DNA from: Synechococcales cyanobacterium C42_A2020_086
Lineage (GTDB): Bacteria > Cyanobacteriota > Cyanobacteriia > Elainellales > Elainellaceae
NCBI GenBank assembly: GCA_015272325.1
Contig: JACYLU010000014.1
Span: 62,001-126,000 of the forward strand
Length of the DNA stretch: 64,000 nucleotides
Reading direction: 5' to 3'
The notes below the pieces were generated by a model. The model did not search any database. It was given only the letters and a program-made list of their open reading frames with translations, and had not been told where the DNA came from. The translations under genes and the position numbers were made by a program. Positions within the stretch are counted from its first letter, which is position 1. Each line of letters starts with the position of its first letter. This document shows, in pieces, positions 36,782 to 47,265 of this stretch.

Positions 36782-36955
36782 CTAAACCTGAGAGCGCAAG
36801 ATATCCCCTCCATCAGGCATAAAATCTTCTCGCCATTGATTGTCAGCGTAGTAGTTGCAAGGAAATTCCTGCCAGCAGGTGCGACAAAACCAAAACTGAC
36901 GCCGATTGCGTACACAATGAAGCAGCCGATCGGCACAGCACAGACAGTTCTGCAT
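36782..36955 (-). CDS. 57-residue zinc-ribbon-like protein
   Basis: A small gene found by translating the spacer. It starts with ATG at 36955 and encodes MQNCLCCADRLL followed by HCVRNRRQFWFCRTCWQEF. Two CXXC pairs (Cys4/Cys7 and Cys24/Cys27), about 20 residues apart, form a likely zinc site. The N-terminal 32 residues resemble short CXXC proteins that I recall as common next to regulator genes in cyanobacteria. It is 92 nt upstream of the LuxR-type gene on the same strand. It may act as an accessory DNA- or protein-binding partner. Confidence 0.65.
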   Translation of the reverse strand: MQNCLCCADRLLHCVRNRRQFWFCRTCWQEFPCNYYADNQWREDFMPDGGDILRSQV

Positions 36956-37129
36956 GAAGACTCCTTAACTAAAGAAAATTATTCCCCGCAGCAGACTCTA
37001 ATCGCCAATCTATAGCTGCAAATTGAGTCTCAGAAACCCCCCACACTACCCTTTCCATCAAAGCTTAAAGCCTATCGACCTAAGTTAATCAGGAAATCTA
37101 AGGACTTTCTGAGGATGGGATTGCTAGCT

Positions 37130-38548
37130 TCAAGACGCAGATTCAGAGACTAGCAACGGCACCGTGACTTGCGGCTTCAGCGAATGGTGCAAGGTCTCGT
37201 GCTTCTGTTTGAAATCGCTGAAATTTGCAGCTACCGTAGGTTGGGGCAGCAGGATCGAGAAGGGCTTTTGACTCCGCCAGAGGGGAATTTGACTGATGGT
37301 TTGTGCCAATAATCGTCGGTAAATTTCACTCAGATGAGCTGCCGCGAACGCCCAGCCTAGCGTCGGATGCCAGTGACCGAAGGCGTGCTGTTGTAATCGT
37401 TGCACCCATGGCTCGCCTTGCAATATTCGGGCGATTGCCTCAGCCCAGGCTGCTGGAGTGTTGTGAGTCACTCGTATTCCGGTTTCTTCGGGAATCACAG
37501 CAAATCTTGCACCACTGAATTGAGAGGCAACGATGGGGCAACCATGCACAATTGCCTCCAGTGCTTTGTCTGCAAAGGGTTCGTTCGGATTGGCAAGCAC
37601 GCAGACATTCGCTGCCCGATAGTAAAGTTCAAAACCTTTGGACAAACAGGGCACAGACCAATAAATATCCTTATGTAAATTCAGCTGTGAAATTCTTTGT
37701 TGAATGACTGAGTATATTGAAGCGAAGGCATCCGCCGAATTCAGAGTACCGGGTATAAAAACCCACTGATGTTTTCGGAAGAGAGGGAGTTTGGTTGTAA
37801 AGAGTTGATTCAGTTGTGTCGCAACTTCAAGCCAACGCTCAACCTGTTGAATTCCCCGATCCGTAGATTGGGAAAAGGGGGCAAACCATAAAATAACTGC
37901 ATCAGAGGCAGAATATCCTAACGTGCGCTTAGCTTCTATGTTGGATAAATGACAGGATTTTTCTGGCAGAGCTTTGAAATAGGAAGAAGTCAATTCAGCA
38001 TCTGAGGTGAATACAACGATTTCATCTGCATGGCGCCAGATTTCCCAGGCTACGTAAGCTGAAGGATAACCACTGGTTTGCAAGGCAATTTCAAGCCCGT
38101 CTTGACTCCACACATTATCACATTGCCAATGGGAATGAATCCACTGAATGTTTTCTGACTGTTTAAGCTGTAATCCTACTTGACCTGCTAAACCGTTCCA
38201 GGTGTGAATCAGCGGATAGTTTCGCCCCTCTTGAATAGCAAATTTGCGAAATTCCTGAACAAATTGAACAACATCTGTTGCATCGAGATAAATCTTGCAG
38301 TGATTCGGTGCATGCTGGACGGTCATCCAGTGATTTGCTAACTGATTACCATCAGCGTTGCCAATTTTTCCAACAAACTGGTCAACCTGCCATCCTGCTT
38401 TAGCTAAAGCTGACGCCACTTGAGTCATTTGTTGGTGAATTTGTTGCGTATAGTTTTGATTGGTCAAGTCATGAATCGATCCATTTGAACGCTGTTGGTT
38501 TGGCTCAACTATCAGTAAGGCAATCGCTTGCTGAGAGGGATGCACCAT
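37130..38548 (-). CDS. glycosyltransferase (GT-B type), divergent
   Basis: About 472 residues. It looks like a GT-B glycosyltransferase: the C-terminal half has the GT4-type pattern YRAANVCVLANPNEPFADKALEAIVHGCPIVASQFSGARFAV, including the Glu of the E-X7-E region. The N-terminal half is less conserved. GGAGGTGA stands five bases before the ATG at 38548, so this start is better than the earlier one at 38563. It follows a second glycosyltransferase by 30 nt and is likely co-transcribed with it. Possible role in making a polysaccharide, glycolipid or compatible solute such as sucrose. Not shown. Confidence 0.75.
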   Translation of the reverse strand: MVHPSQQAIALLIVEPNQQRSNGSIHDLTNQNYTQQIHQQMTQVASALAKAGWQVDQFVGKIGNADGNQLANHWMTVQHAPNHCKIYLDATDVVQFVQEFRKFAIQEGRNYPLIHTWNGLAGQVGLQLKQSENIQWIHSHWQCDNVWSQDGLEIALQTSGYPSAYVAWEIWRHADEIVVFTSDAELTSSYFKALPEKSCHLSNIEAKRTLGYSASDAVILWFAPFSQSTDRGIQQVERWLEVATQLNQLFTTKLPLFRKHQWVFIPGTLNSADAFASIYSVIQQRISQLNLHKDIYWSVPCLSKGFELYYRAANVCVLANPNEPFADKALEAIVHGCPIVASQFSGARFAVIPEETGIRVTHNTPAAWAEAIARILQGEPWVQRLQQHAFGHWHPTLGWAFAAAHLSEIYRRLLAQTISQIPLWRSQKPFSILLPQPTVAANFSDFKQKHETLHHSLKPQVTVPLLVSESAS

Positions 38549-38578
38549 ACTTGTCACCTCCATTAGTTGTCAATCGCT

Positions 38579-39655
38579 CTAGGCGGCAATCATAGGAGCT
38601 GTTTGCCGACCATTGCGCTGATAACTTGCCGCCAACACATCCCAATAAACTGCTTCATAGCCATCCACCATCGACTGAACACTAAAATGCTGCTCGACAT
38701 GCCGACGGCACACTCGACGGTCAATTTCAGCTACTCGATCGATTGCTGCTATGCACTCATCAAGAGTTTGACAGAGAAAGCCAGTTTTACCGTGGACAAT
38801 TACTTCTGGAGCCGATCCCATTGCCATTGCAATGACTGGAGTGCCACAGGCCATCGATTCGGTCATAACTAGGCCAAACGGTTCCCGCCAGGTAATTGGA
38901 AACAGGGTCGCCACAGCTCCCCCCATGATGTCACTTTTCTGAGCATGATTCGCTTCACCCAGAAACTCAATTTGCTTGCCGTCAATCAGCGGAGCTACTT
39001 GCTGTTCAAAAAACTCTCGATCGGCGCGATCAACCTTTCCTGCCATTTTCAAATGCCATCCCGTGCGCTTAGCAATTTCGATTGCCAAGTGGGGACCTTT
39101 TTCAGGAGACATGCGCCCCAGAAATGCCAGGTAGGGCGGGTTGTCTGGCTGAGGATGGAAAACGTAGCTATTTGGATCAATACCGTTATAGACCGTAGCA
39201 ATATAATTTAAACCCAGATCATTCCGACGTTGCGAATTGGAAATACTGATGAAATTCTGGTGTTTATTCTTAATGTAAATTGGTTCAACCCAAGGCGGAA
39301 TAATACCATGAGTGGTATGTACCGTTGGCGTTTTCACCAAATTGGCATAAGTAAGAGCTGGAAAATCTACATGAGAATGAATAATATCAAAGTCGTTAGC
39401 GTGTTCGTATACCTTACTTAATTGCAAGGTGTCATAAACTTGTGCTTCTTGCAGCGTTGCCCCCATGCGACGTAACGGTTCGAGCGCTCCAGGTTCTAGC
39501 TTGGCGAGGGTGATTGAATCAGCCGTTGCAAATAGCGTTACTTCATGTCCACGTCGAATTAGTTCATCCGTCAACAAACTAACGACTAATTCTGTACCGC
39601 CGTAGGCTGGAGGGGGAACTCGCTCCCACAACGGAGCAATTTGTGCAATTCGCAT
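38579..39655 (-). CDS. glycosyltransferase family 4 protein
   Basis: A 358-residue GT4 enzyme. The opening MRIAQIAPLWERVPPPAYGGTE has the donor/acceptor loop of the family. The C-terminal half has LGRMSPEKGPHLAIEIAKR and the nucleotide-sugar site PITWREPFGLVMTESMACGTPVIAM. The ATG at 39655 is preceded by GGAGAG at a good distance. The longer frame to 39706 is unlikely. The gene begins the minus-strand run that ends with marC. Sugar and acceptor are not predictable from sequence. Confidence 0.88.
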   Translation of the reverse strand: MRIAQIAPLWERVPPPAYGGTELVVSLLTDELIRRGHEVTLFATADSITLAKLEPGALEPLRRMGATLQEAQVYDTLQLSKVYEHANDFDIIHSHVDFPALTYANLVKTPTVHTTHGIIPPWVEPIYIKNKHQNFISISNSQRRNDLGLNYIATVYNGIDPNSYVFHPQPDNPPYLAFLGRMSPEKGPHLAIEIAKRTGWHLKMAGKVDRADREFFEQQVAPLIDGKQIEFLGEANHAQKSDIMGGAVATLFPITWREPFGLVMTESMACGTPVIAMAMGSAPEVIVHGKTGFLCQTLDECIAAIDRVAEIDRRVCRRHVEQHFSVQSMVDGYEAVYWDVLAASYQRNGRQTAPMIAA

Positions 39656-40595
39656 AGTATGCTCTCCTATTTTTGATAGAGTGAAGCGCAATCGATCAAA
39701 GTTCAAAATTAGATTAGTTCAGTTAGGCAAATAGATTAGGCCAAGCCAAACTAGCTTCTAGTGCAACACAAGCGCAACACAGAGATACTTTTCACCACAA
39801 AAGACTCTTAGTACACTTTGTGTCTTTATGGTTCACACTTAAATTGATAGACTGCTTTCGTTTCGACAACCTACGTATGGACAATCCATGTAACTTAATA
39901 TCATCTACCCGATTTGAAAAATAGGATGAGATTGAGTGTAGTGTCATTGGGGCGATCGCCCATTCAGGAGTCGCAATGACCGAACTGCAAGGCTGATAGT
40001 GATGACTTGAGTACCTTGAGTACACAGAGTCAGGGACTTGGCACTGGTCTTCTAGTTGGTGACGGTTTAATAGGAGAGCAGCAAGAACACCAAACAATGG
40101 GTGTGGCTAGTCCTGGAGGGGGATAGTCTTTGACGGTTGTCCACCGCCACGTCTCGGCACGCAGATTGGCAACGAAAACTCGAATATCTCAGGCTTTGGC
40201 AAAAGTTGTGCACCTAGCCTGGAATGGAACTGGTTTCGAGCACAATTTGGTCGGGTTTGGTTGAGAAGCAGCTCGAATGCCCAACGCTGGGTGACAATCG
40301 TCTCGAACTTGCTCTGGTTTGGGGCGGTGTCGAATAAGCATTAGGACGCTGTGCCTGAATATTTCCAGATGTGTCTAAATCGGCTCTGACGCAGATCAGA
40401 CTACTAGAATGGGAAACACAGACAAGAGGGCGGCGTGAGCCAGTGTGTCAATAGTAGCTCGCTAGCCGTCGCCCTAGGCCGCTGTGTGGCGTTTCCGGCG
40501 CATGGAGTCTAGTCGCTCCTGCAATCCTCAATCTTTACAGACCTGCTTCGGCAGAAACGCGGTTCGCCAGCGGTGTTCAGTAGGGAGACATAGCA
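39656..40595. other. 940-nt gene-poor spacer at the island edge
   Basis: No convincing gene. A 101-codon minus-strand frame (39792-40097) is unlikely to be coding. At 39797-39834 lies a sequence of the degenerate type CTTTGTGTCTTTATGGTT, similar to CTCTGTGACTCTGTGGT at 24472-24495. This sequence type recurs between cyanobacterial genes. It marks the change from the A+T-richer island to the G+C-richer flank. Confidence 0.45.
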
Positions 40596-41987
40596 ATGGC
40601 AATTGCGACCATTAATCCGGCAACGGGAGAAACGGTAAAGACCTTTGAGCCATTATCGAATGAAGAAATCAGCTTGCGGATCGAGATGGCAGAGCAGGCG
40701 TTTACGGCCTATCGTCACACCTCGTTTGCACAGCGCTCTGAGTGGCTGCATGCCGCCGCCAAACTCTTGGTAGACGAGCGCGAGCACTTCGGCAAACTGA
40801 TGACCCTAGAAATGGGGAAACCGATTGCGGCAGCCATCGCCGAGGTGGAGAAGTCGGCTTGGGTCTGTCGCTACTACGCCGACCACGCGGCAGAATTTCT
40901 GGCGGATAGGGAGATTGGGACTGACGCTAGCCGCAGCTTTGTCCGCTATCAGCCGTTGGGTGTGGTGTTGGCGGTCATGCCGTGGAACTTTCCCTTCTGG
41001 CAGGTGTTTCGTTTCGCGGCTCCAGCTTTGATGGCGGGCAATGTTGGGCTGCTGAAACATGCCTCGAATGTGCCCCAGTCGGCGCTAGCAATCGAGGACA
41101 TTCTGATGCGGGCCGGCTTTCCCAAAGGCAGCTTCCAAACGCTGCTGATCGGTGCCAATCAAGTGGAGCACATCATCAACGACGATCGAGTCAAAGCCGC
41201 TACCTTGACGGGCAGCGAAGCCGCAGGAGCCAGTTTGGCTAGCGCCGCGGGCAAGCAGATCAAAAAAACGGTGCTGGAGCTAGGCGGCAGCGATCCGTTC
41301 ATTGTTTTGGAAAGCGCCGATCTGGAGGCGGCTGTGGCTACCGCCGTCACCGCTCGCATGATCAACAACGGGCAGTCCTGCATTGCCGCCAAGCGGTTTA
41401 TTGTTCAGGAATCGATTGCCGACACCTTTAGCCAAAAGCTCGTCGAGAAGTACCAGGCACTGAAGGTGGGCGATCCGCTGAATCCAGAAACCGACATTGG
41501 ACCATTAGCTACGCCGACCATTCTCCACGATCTCGATGCCCAGGTGCAAACCGGGCTGCGCGAAGGCGGCAAGCTGCTGATTGGTGGCGATCCGCAGGCA
41601 GTACCCACCAAGTCAATCGTGGCGCTGCAGCACGGCAACTTCTATCCGCCGACGATTCTGGCAGACCTGCCGCCAGAGAGCGCTATTGCCCAAGAGGAAT
41701 TCTTCGGTCCCGTGGCGCTGCTGTTTCGCGTGCCGGATATCGAGGCGGCGATTCAGCTTGCCAACCGTACACCCTTCGGGCTGGGAGCTAGTGCCTGGTC
41801 GCAAGTGCCCGAGGAAATTGAGCGGCTGATCGACAGCATCGAAGCCGGATCGGTGTTTATTAATGGCATGGTGAAGTCCGATCCTCGTCTGCCCTTTGGC
41901 GGCATCAAACGCTCGGGCTACGGACGAGAGTTAGGCGTAGAGGGCATCCGCGAGTTTGTCAACATCAAAACCGTATGGATGAAGTAA
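40596..41987 (+). CDS. gabD: succinate-semialdehyde dehydrogenase
   Basis: A 463-residue aldehyde dehydrogenase that oxidises succinic semialdehyde to succinate. The catalytic residues are Glu228 ([14 protein letters not shown]) and Cys262 ([12 protein letters not shown]), with the cofactor loop PWNFPFWQ at 129-136. In cyanobacteria this enzyme, with 2-oxoglutarate decarboxylase, replaces 2-oxoglutarate dehydrogenase. The decarboxylase gene follows 73 nt downstream, so the function is well supported by context. GGGAG lies before the ATG. Whether it prefers NAD or NADP cannot be said with confidence. Confidence 0.92.
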   Translation: MAIATINPATGETVKTFEPLSNEEISLRIEMAEQAFTAYRHTSFAQRSEWLHAAAKLLVDEREHFGKLMTLEMGKPIAAAIAEVEKSAWVCRYYADHAAEFLADREIGTDASRSFVRYQPLGVVLAVMPWNFPFWQVFRFAAPALMAGNVGLLKHASNVPQSALAIEDILMRAGFPKGSFQTLLIGANQVEHIINDDRVKAATLTGSEAAGASLASAAGKQIKKTVLELGGSDPFIVLESADLEAAVATAVTARMINNGQSCIAAKRFIVQESIADTFSQKLVEKYQALKVGDPLNPETDIGPLATPTILHDLDAQVQTGLREGGKLLIGGDPQAVPTKSIVALQHGNFYPPTILADLPPESAIAQEEFFGPVALLFRVPDIEAAIQLANRTPFGLGASAWSQVPEEIERLIDSIEAGSVFINGMVKSDPRLPFGGIKRSGYGRELGVEGIREFVNIKTVWMK

Positions 41988-42060
41988 GGCGTAGATCACC
42001 CTGTAGAGCTGCAAAAGAAAGCTACAAAAGAACAATTTAGGGACCACTTCTGGAGGAAGC

Positions 42061-43716
42061 ATGACCGAAATTAATACGGCGCAGTTACTCGTTCAATGTT
42101 TAGAGAACGAAGGCGTCGAATATGTGTTTGGTTTGCCGGGTGAGGAGAATCTGCATGTGCTGCACGCCTTAAAGGACTCCTCCATTCAGTTCATTACCAC
42201 TCGCCACGAGCAGGGCGCTGCCTTCATGGCAGATGTGTACGGTCGCTTAACCGGCAAGGCAGGGGTTTGCCTCTCGACGCTGGGACCGGGGGCCACCAAC
42301 CTGATGACTGGTGTGGCTGATGCCAATCTGGATCGAGCGCCTCTCGTCGCAATTACGGGGCAAGTGGGCACTGACCGGATGCACATCGAGTCGCACCAGT
42401 ATCTTGATCTGGTCGCCATGTTTGCGCCTGTCACCAAGTGGAATACGCAAATTGTCCGCCCTAGCAACACTGCCGAAGTCGTCCGTCGCGCCTTCAAGAT
42501 CGCCCAGACTGAGAAGCCGGGTGCCGTTCACATCGATTTACCCGAGAACATTGCCGCCATGCCGGTGGTGGGGGGGCCGGTGCAGCCGCTAAAAACCGAC
42601 GCTCGCGAGAAAGTCTACGCTTCGTTTCAAAGCATTGAACGCGCTGCCAAAGCCATCTCCGAGGCAGAAAATCCGATCATCCTGGTTGGCAATGGCGCGA
42701 TTCGGGCCCATGCCAGCTCGGCGCTGACGGCCTTTGCTACCCAGCTCAACATCCCGGTGGCTAATACCTTCATGGGCAAAGGCGTAATTCCCTACACCCA
42801 TCCCTTGGCCCTCTGGTCGGTGGGCTTGCAGCAGCGGGACCACATTAGCTGCGGCTTTGACCACACGGATTTGGTGATTGCCGTGGGTTATGATCTGATT
42901 GAGTATTCGCCGAAGCGCTGGAATCCAGATGGCGAGACGCCAATTATCCACATTGGGCAAACCCCAGCCGAGGTAGACAGCAGCTATATCCCCTTCGCTG
43001 AAGTTGTAGGCGATATCTCGGACTCACTCTACGAAATCCTGAAGCGGACCGATCGCACAGGCATGGCTGATCCCTATGCGGTGCATTTGCGGGCCGAGAT
43101 TCAAGCCGATTACGAGCAGTACACCCAGGACAACAGCTTCCCGATCAAGCCGCAGAAGCTGATTTATGACTTGCGGCAGGTCATGGGACCGGAAGATATC
43201 GTGATTTCCGATGTCGGTGCTCACAAAATGTGGATGGCGCGGCACTACCACTGCGATCGCCCCAATACCTGCATTATTTCCAATGGGTTCGCGGCGATGG
43301 GCATTGCCATTCCCGGTGCCATTGCTGCCAAGCTGGTTGCTCCCGATCGTAAGATCGTGGCCGTGACGGGCGATGGTGGCTTTATGATGAACTGCCAAGA
43401 GCTAGAGACCGCCCTGCGGGTGGGTACGCCCTTTGTCACCATTATCTTTAACGACGGTGGCTATGGCTTGATCGAGTGGAAGCAGCTCAACTATTTCGGC
43501 GAATCAAACTTTGTGCATTTTAGCAACCCCGACTTTGTGAAGTTGGCGGAAAGCATGGGATTGAAGGGGTACCGCGTCGAGTCGAGCCTGGACTTTGTAC
43601 CGATGTTGAAAGATGCTCTGATGCAAGATGTGCCTGCCGTCATTGATTGTCCGGTGGACTACCGGGAAAACCTGCGGTTTAGCCAAAAAGCCGGCGATCT
43701 GAGCTGCGCCATTTAA
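42061..43716 (+). CDS. 2-oxoglutarate decarboxylase (acetolactate-synthase-like)
   Basis: A 551-residue thiamine-diphosphate enzyme that converts 2-oxoglutarate to succinic semialdehyde and CO2, the first step of the cyanobacterial TCA bypass (described for Synechococcus 7002 A2770). The catalytic Glu50 lies in TTRHEQGAAFMADVYGR. The ThDP/Mg site is GDGGFMMNCQELETAL with the downstream FNDGGYG. By sequence alone it could be called an acetolactate synthase large subunit, since it is of that fold. The pairing with succinate-semialdehyde dehydrogenase decides the call. GGAGG precedes the ATG. Confidence 0.9.
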   Translation: MTEINTAQLLVQCLENEGVEYVFGLPGEENLHVLHALKDSSIQFITTRHEQGAAFMADVYGRLTGKAGVCLSTLGPGATNLMTGVADANLDRAPLVAITGQVGTDRMHIESHQYLDLVAMFAPVTKWNTQIVRPSNTAEVVRRAFKIAQTEKPGAVHIDLPENIAAMPVVGGPVQPLKTDAREKVYASFQSIERAAKAISEAENPIILVGNGAIRAHASSALTAFATQLNIPVANTFMGKGVIPYTHPLALWSVGLQQRDHISCGFDHTDLVIAVGYDLIEYSPKRWNPDGETPIIHIGQTPAEVDSSYIPFAEVVGDISDSLYEILKRTDRTGMADPYAVHLRAEIQADYEQYTQDNSFPIKPQKLIYDLRQVMGPEDIVISDVGAHKMWMARHYHCDRPNTCIISNGFAAMGIAIPGAIAAKLVAPDRKIVAVTGDGGFMMNCQELETALRVGTPFVTIIFNDGGYGLIEWKQLNYFGESNFVHFSNPDFVKLAESMGLKGYRVESSLDFVPMLKDALMQDVPAVIDCPVDYRENLRFSQKAGDLSCAI

Positions 43717-43768
43717 TCGCAATTGAATTCTGGTTCATTCTGGTTCCCGTTTTCCTCTACTCCATCTT

Positions 43769-44947
43769 CTACTCCACTCGCAGCACCAGTCCCTTCAAAT
43801 ACAGCCCTTCGGGGTGGTAAAGGCTAACGGGATGGTCAGCGGGCTGCGTCAGGTGATGCAACACCCGCACTGGCCGTCCCACCTCGATGGCTGCGGCGGT
43901 CACGGCTCCTCGAAAATAGTCGGGCACTACCACCTGCGAGCAGGAAAAGGTGAATAGCACGCCGCCCGGTCGTAGTTTCGTCAGCGCCAGTTTATTCAGC
44001 CGCTTGTAGGCCATGACTGCCTGATGGCGTGCTGATAAGGATTTGGCAAAGGCGGGCGGATCGAGCACAATCACGTCGTAATCGGCGTCGCAGTCCTTGA
44101 GGAAGGTGAATACGTCGTCTGTGAAGGCCTCGTGGCTGCCACTTGCCGGATTCAGCGCTACGTTGTCTTTTGTCCAGGCGATCGCTCTAGCGGAACTATC
44201 CACCGAATGCACAATCGACGCTCCGGCTGCCAAGGCATAGACCGAGAAGCCGCCAGAATAGCAGAAGGTATTCAGCACCTTTTTGCCCGCCGCATAGGCA
44301 CTCAGCAAATGGCGATGCTCGCGCTGATCCAGGAAGAAGCCGGTTTTCTGCCCGGTTTCCCAATCCACATGAAAGCGATGCCCGTATTCGCGCACCTCGC
44401 CTGTGCCAGAACGGCCAAACAGGTATTCTCCTGCCGGGTTTGATTTGAATAGCACCGCAGCGCTCTTGTCATAAACAGTATGCAGTGCCGAGCCGTAGAT
44501 CTGCTGCAATGCCTCCACCAGCACCATGCGCTGCTCATACATGCCGAGGGAGTGGGCTTGCAGTACAGCGGTGCCGTTATACCAGTCAATAATTAGCCCC
44601 GGAAAGCCATCACCTTCCGCATTCACAAGCCGATAGCCGGTGGTTTCTGCTTGGTCCACTAGTCCAAGCTGCCGCCGCAGGTCAAACGCTTGTCGCAGTT
44701 GAGATCGCCACAGCTCCGCCACATCCGCCACCGGATGAAAGGCAAATACTTTCACGGCAATGCTGCCCGTTCCGTAGTGCCCGGTTGCCAGAAACTCGCC
44801 GGCCTCGCTGTAGACTTCAACGATTGCTCCGTCGCGCAACTCGCCCTCGCAGCGCTTGATAGCACCGGAAAACACCCAAGGGTGAAACCGTTTAACGGCG
44901 TCTACTTTGGACTGCCGCAGGATGATGCGCGGAAACGGAGAAGACAT
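43769..44947 (-). CDS. class I SAM-dependent rRNA methyltransferase (RlmI family)
   Basis: A 392-residue protein with an N-terminal PUA RNA-binding domain (about residues 1-75), a mid-part EEHD-type domain, and a C-terminal methyltransferase domain with KVLNTFCYSGGFSVYALAAGA as motif I and DVIVLDPPAFAKS as motif IV. Its E. coli relative RlmI makes m5C1962 in 23S rRNA. The same target is plausible. The Cys before the Gly-rich loop and one in the FSCSQ motif fit an m5C-type enzyme. Last gene of the second minus-strand run. Confidence 0.9.
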   Translation of the reverse strand: MSSPFPRIILRQSKVDAVKRFHPWVFSGAIKRCEGELRDGAIVEVYSEAGEFLATGHYGTGSIAVKVFAFHPVADVAELWRSQLRQAFDLRRQLGLVDQAETTGYRLVNAEGDGFPGLIIDWYNGTAVLQAHSLGMYEQRMVLVEALQQIYGSALHTVYDKSAAVLFKSNPAGEYLFGRSGTGEVREYGHRFHVDWETGQKTGFFLDQREHRHLLSAYAAGKKVLNTFCYSGGFSVYALAAGASIVHSVDSSARAIAWTKDNVALNPASGSHEAFTDDVFTFLKDCDADYDVIVLDPPAFAKSLSARHQAVMAYKRLNKLALTKLRPGGVLFTFSCSQVVVPDYFRGAVTAAAIEVGRPVRVLHHLTQPADHPVSLYHPEGLYLKGLVLRVE

Positions 44948-45074
44948 GGCCCAAGCCCCAGAACAAAGTTTTATTCTAGGCGTTTCTGGGCTAGGTTAAC
45001 GGATGGTGAGCGCTCCAAGATAACTCAAGATAAGATGCTTTGATTAAATCCTTGGTAGAGGACTGCTTACCTGC

Positions 45075-45716
45075 CTAAACGCTATTGCGATTGCGGCGCT
45101 TTTTCTGATGGCGAATCAGCCACGCCCCAAAGGCAACTAGCAGGATTCCCAAGACGATTTTGGAGACAGGGCCCAAGTACTCCTCGACTAGATGGTAATT
45201 ACTGCCCAAAATGTAGCCTGCATAAGTAAGCAGCAACGTCCAGGCCAGGGTGCCCAAGGTGGAATAGATCAAAAACTGGGGAAACCGCATCTCGCTGAAG
45301 CCGGCTGGCAGCGAAATCAAGGTGCGAATCCCGGGCACCAGCCGCCCAAAAAACACCGCTTTGGTCCCGTGGCGGTAGAACCAGCGCTGCGACTTATCAA
45401 CCTCTTCACCGGAAATGCCTAGCCACTTGCCGTAGCGATTCAGCCAATTTTTCAGGTGATCTTCCCCCAGGTAGCGACCTAGGTAATACCACGGCAGTGC
45501 TCCCAGCATGGTGCCAACCACGCCGGCGGCAACCGCTGGAACAAACTGCATACAAGGTACCGGCAAATTACCATCTTTGCATTGATGCACCGTAAAGCCC
45601 GCCAGCGGCATAATCAGCTCCGACGGGATGGGCGGAAACAGATTTTCGAGAAACATCAGCAGCCCAATACCGAAGTAGCCCAGCGAACTCATGATATTGG
45701 CAATCCATTCTGCCAT
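45075..45716 (-). CDS. DedA family membrane protein
   Basis: A 213-residue membrane protein with four to six hydrophobic segments. The DedA/VTT pattern is clear: LGYFGIGLLMFLENLFPPIPSELIMPLAG near residue 12, then GTMLGALPWYYLGRYLG and FFGRLVPGIRTLISLPAG. DedA proteins are thought to help move lipids such as undecaprenyl phosphate across the membrane and to keep the proton gradient. It is separated from ahcY by about 150 nt and is probably transcribed on its own. Confidence 0.92.
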   Translation of the reverse strand: MAEWIANIMSSLGYFGIGLLMFLENLFPPIPSELIMPLAGFTVHQCKDGNLPVPCMQFVPAVAAGVVGTMLGALPWYYLGRYLGEDHLKNWLNRYGKWLGISGEEVDKSQRWFYRHGTKAVFFGRLVPGIRTLISLPAGFSEMRFPQFLIYSTLGTLAWTLLLTYAGYILGSNYHLVEEYLGPVSKIVLGILLVAFGAWLIRHQKKRRNRNSV

Positions 45717-45864
45717 GACGGTGACTCCTAGGTGCAGTGAACATCAGGTAAAGCGGGCGCAAAAAACTGGGCAGAGCAAGCAAGGGATAGACGATCAGCT
45801 ACCCATCTATCCCTCAACTTCCACCCTGTCTAGTAGACCTACATAGACGACGTGATGCAGCCCC

Positions 45865-47196
<1,332 letters not shown>

Positions 47197-47265
47197 TTAC
47201 CCGCACAGTCTGGAACTAGGCGGAAACTCAGACTGAGTAAGGCTTTCAGTAAATTTACGGAAAAG

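Noticed and set aside
39792-40097. 101-codon minus-strand frame
   Set aside because: It includes the degenerate ACAAAGACAC-type spacer repeat (NHKDTKCTK) and otherwise has no protein-like pattern.
42061-43716. Calling this gene acetolactate synthase
   Set aside because: The adjacent succinate-semialdehyde dehydrogenase and the known cyanobacterial pair favour 2-oxoglutarate decarboxylase.
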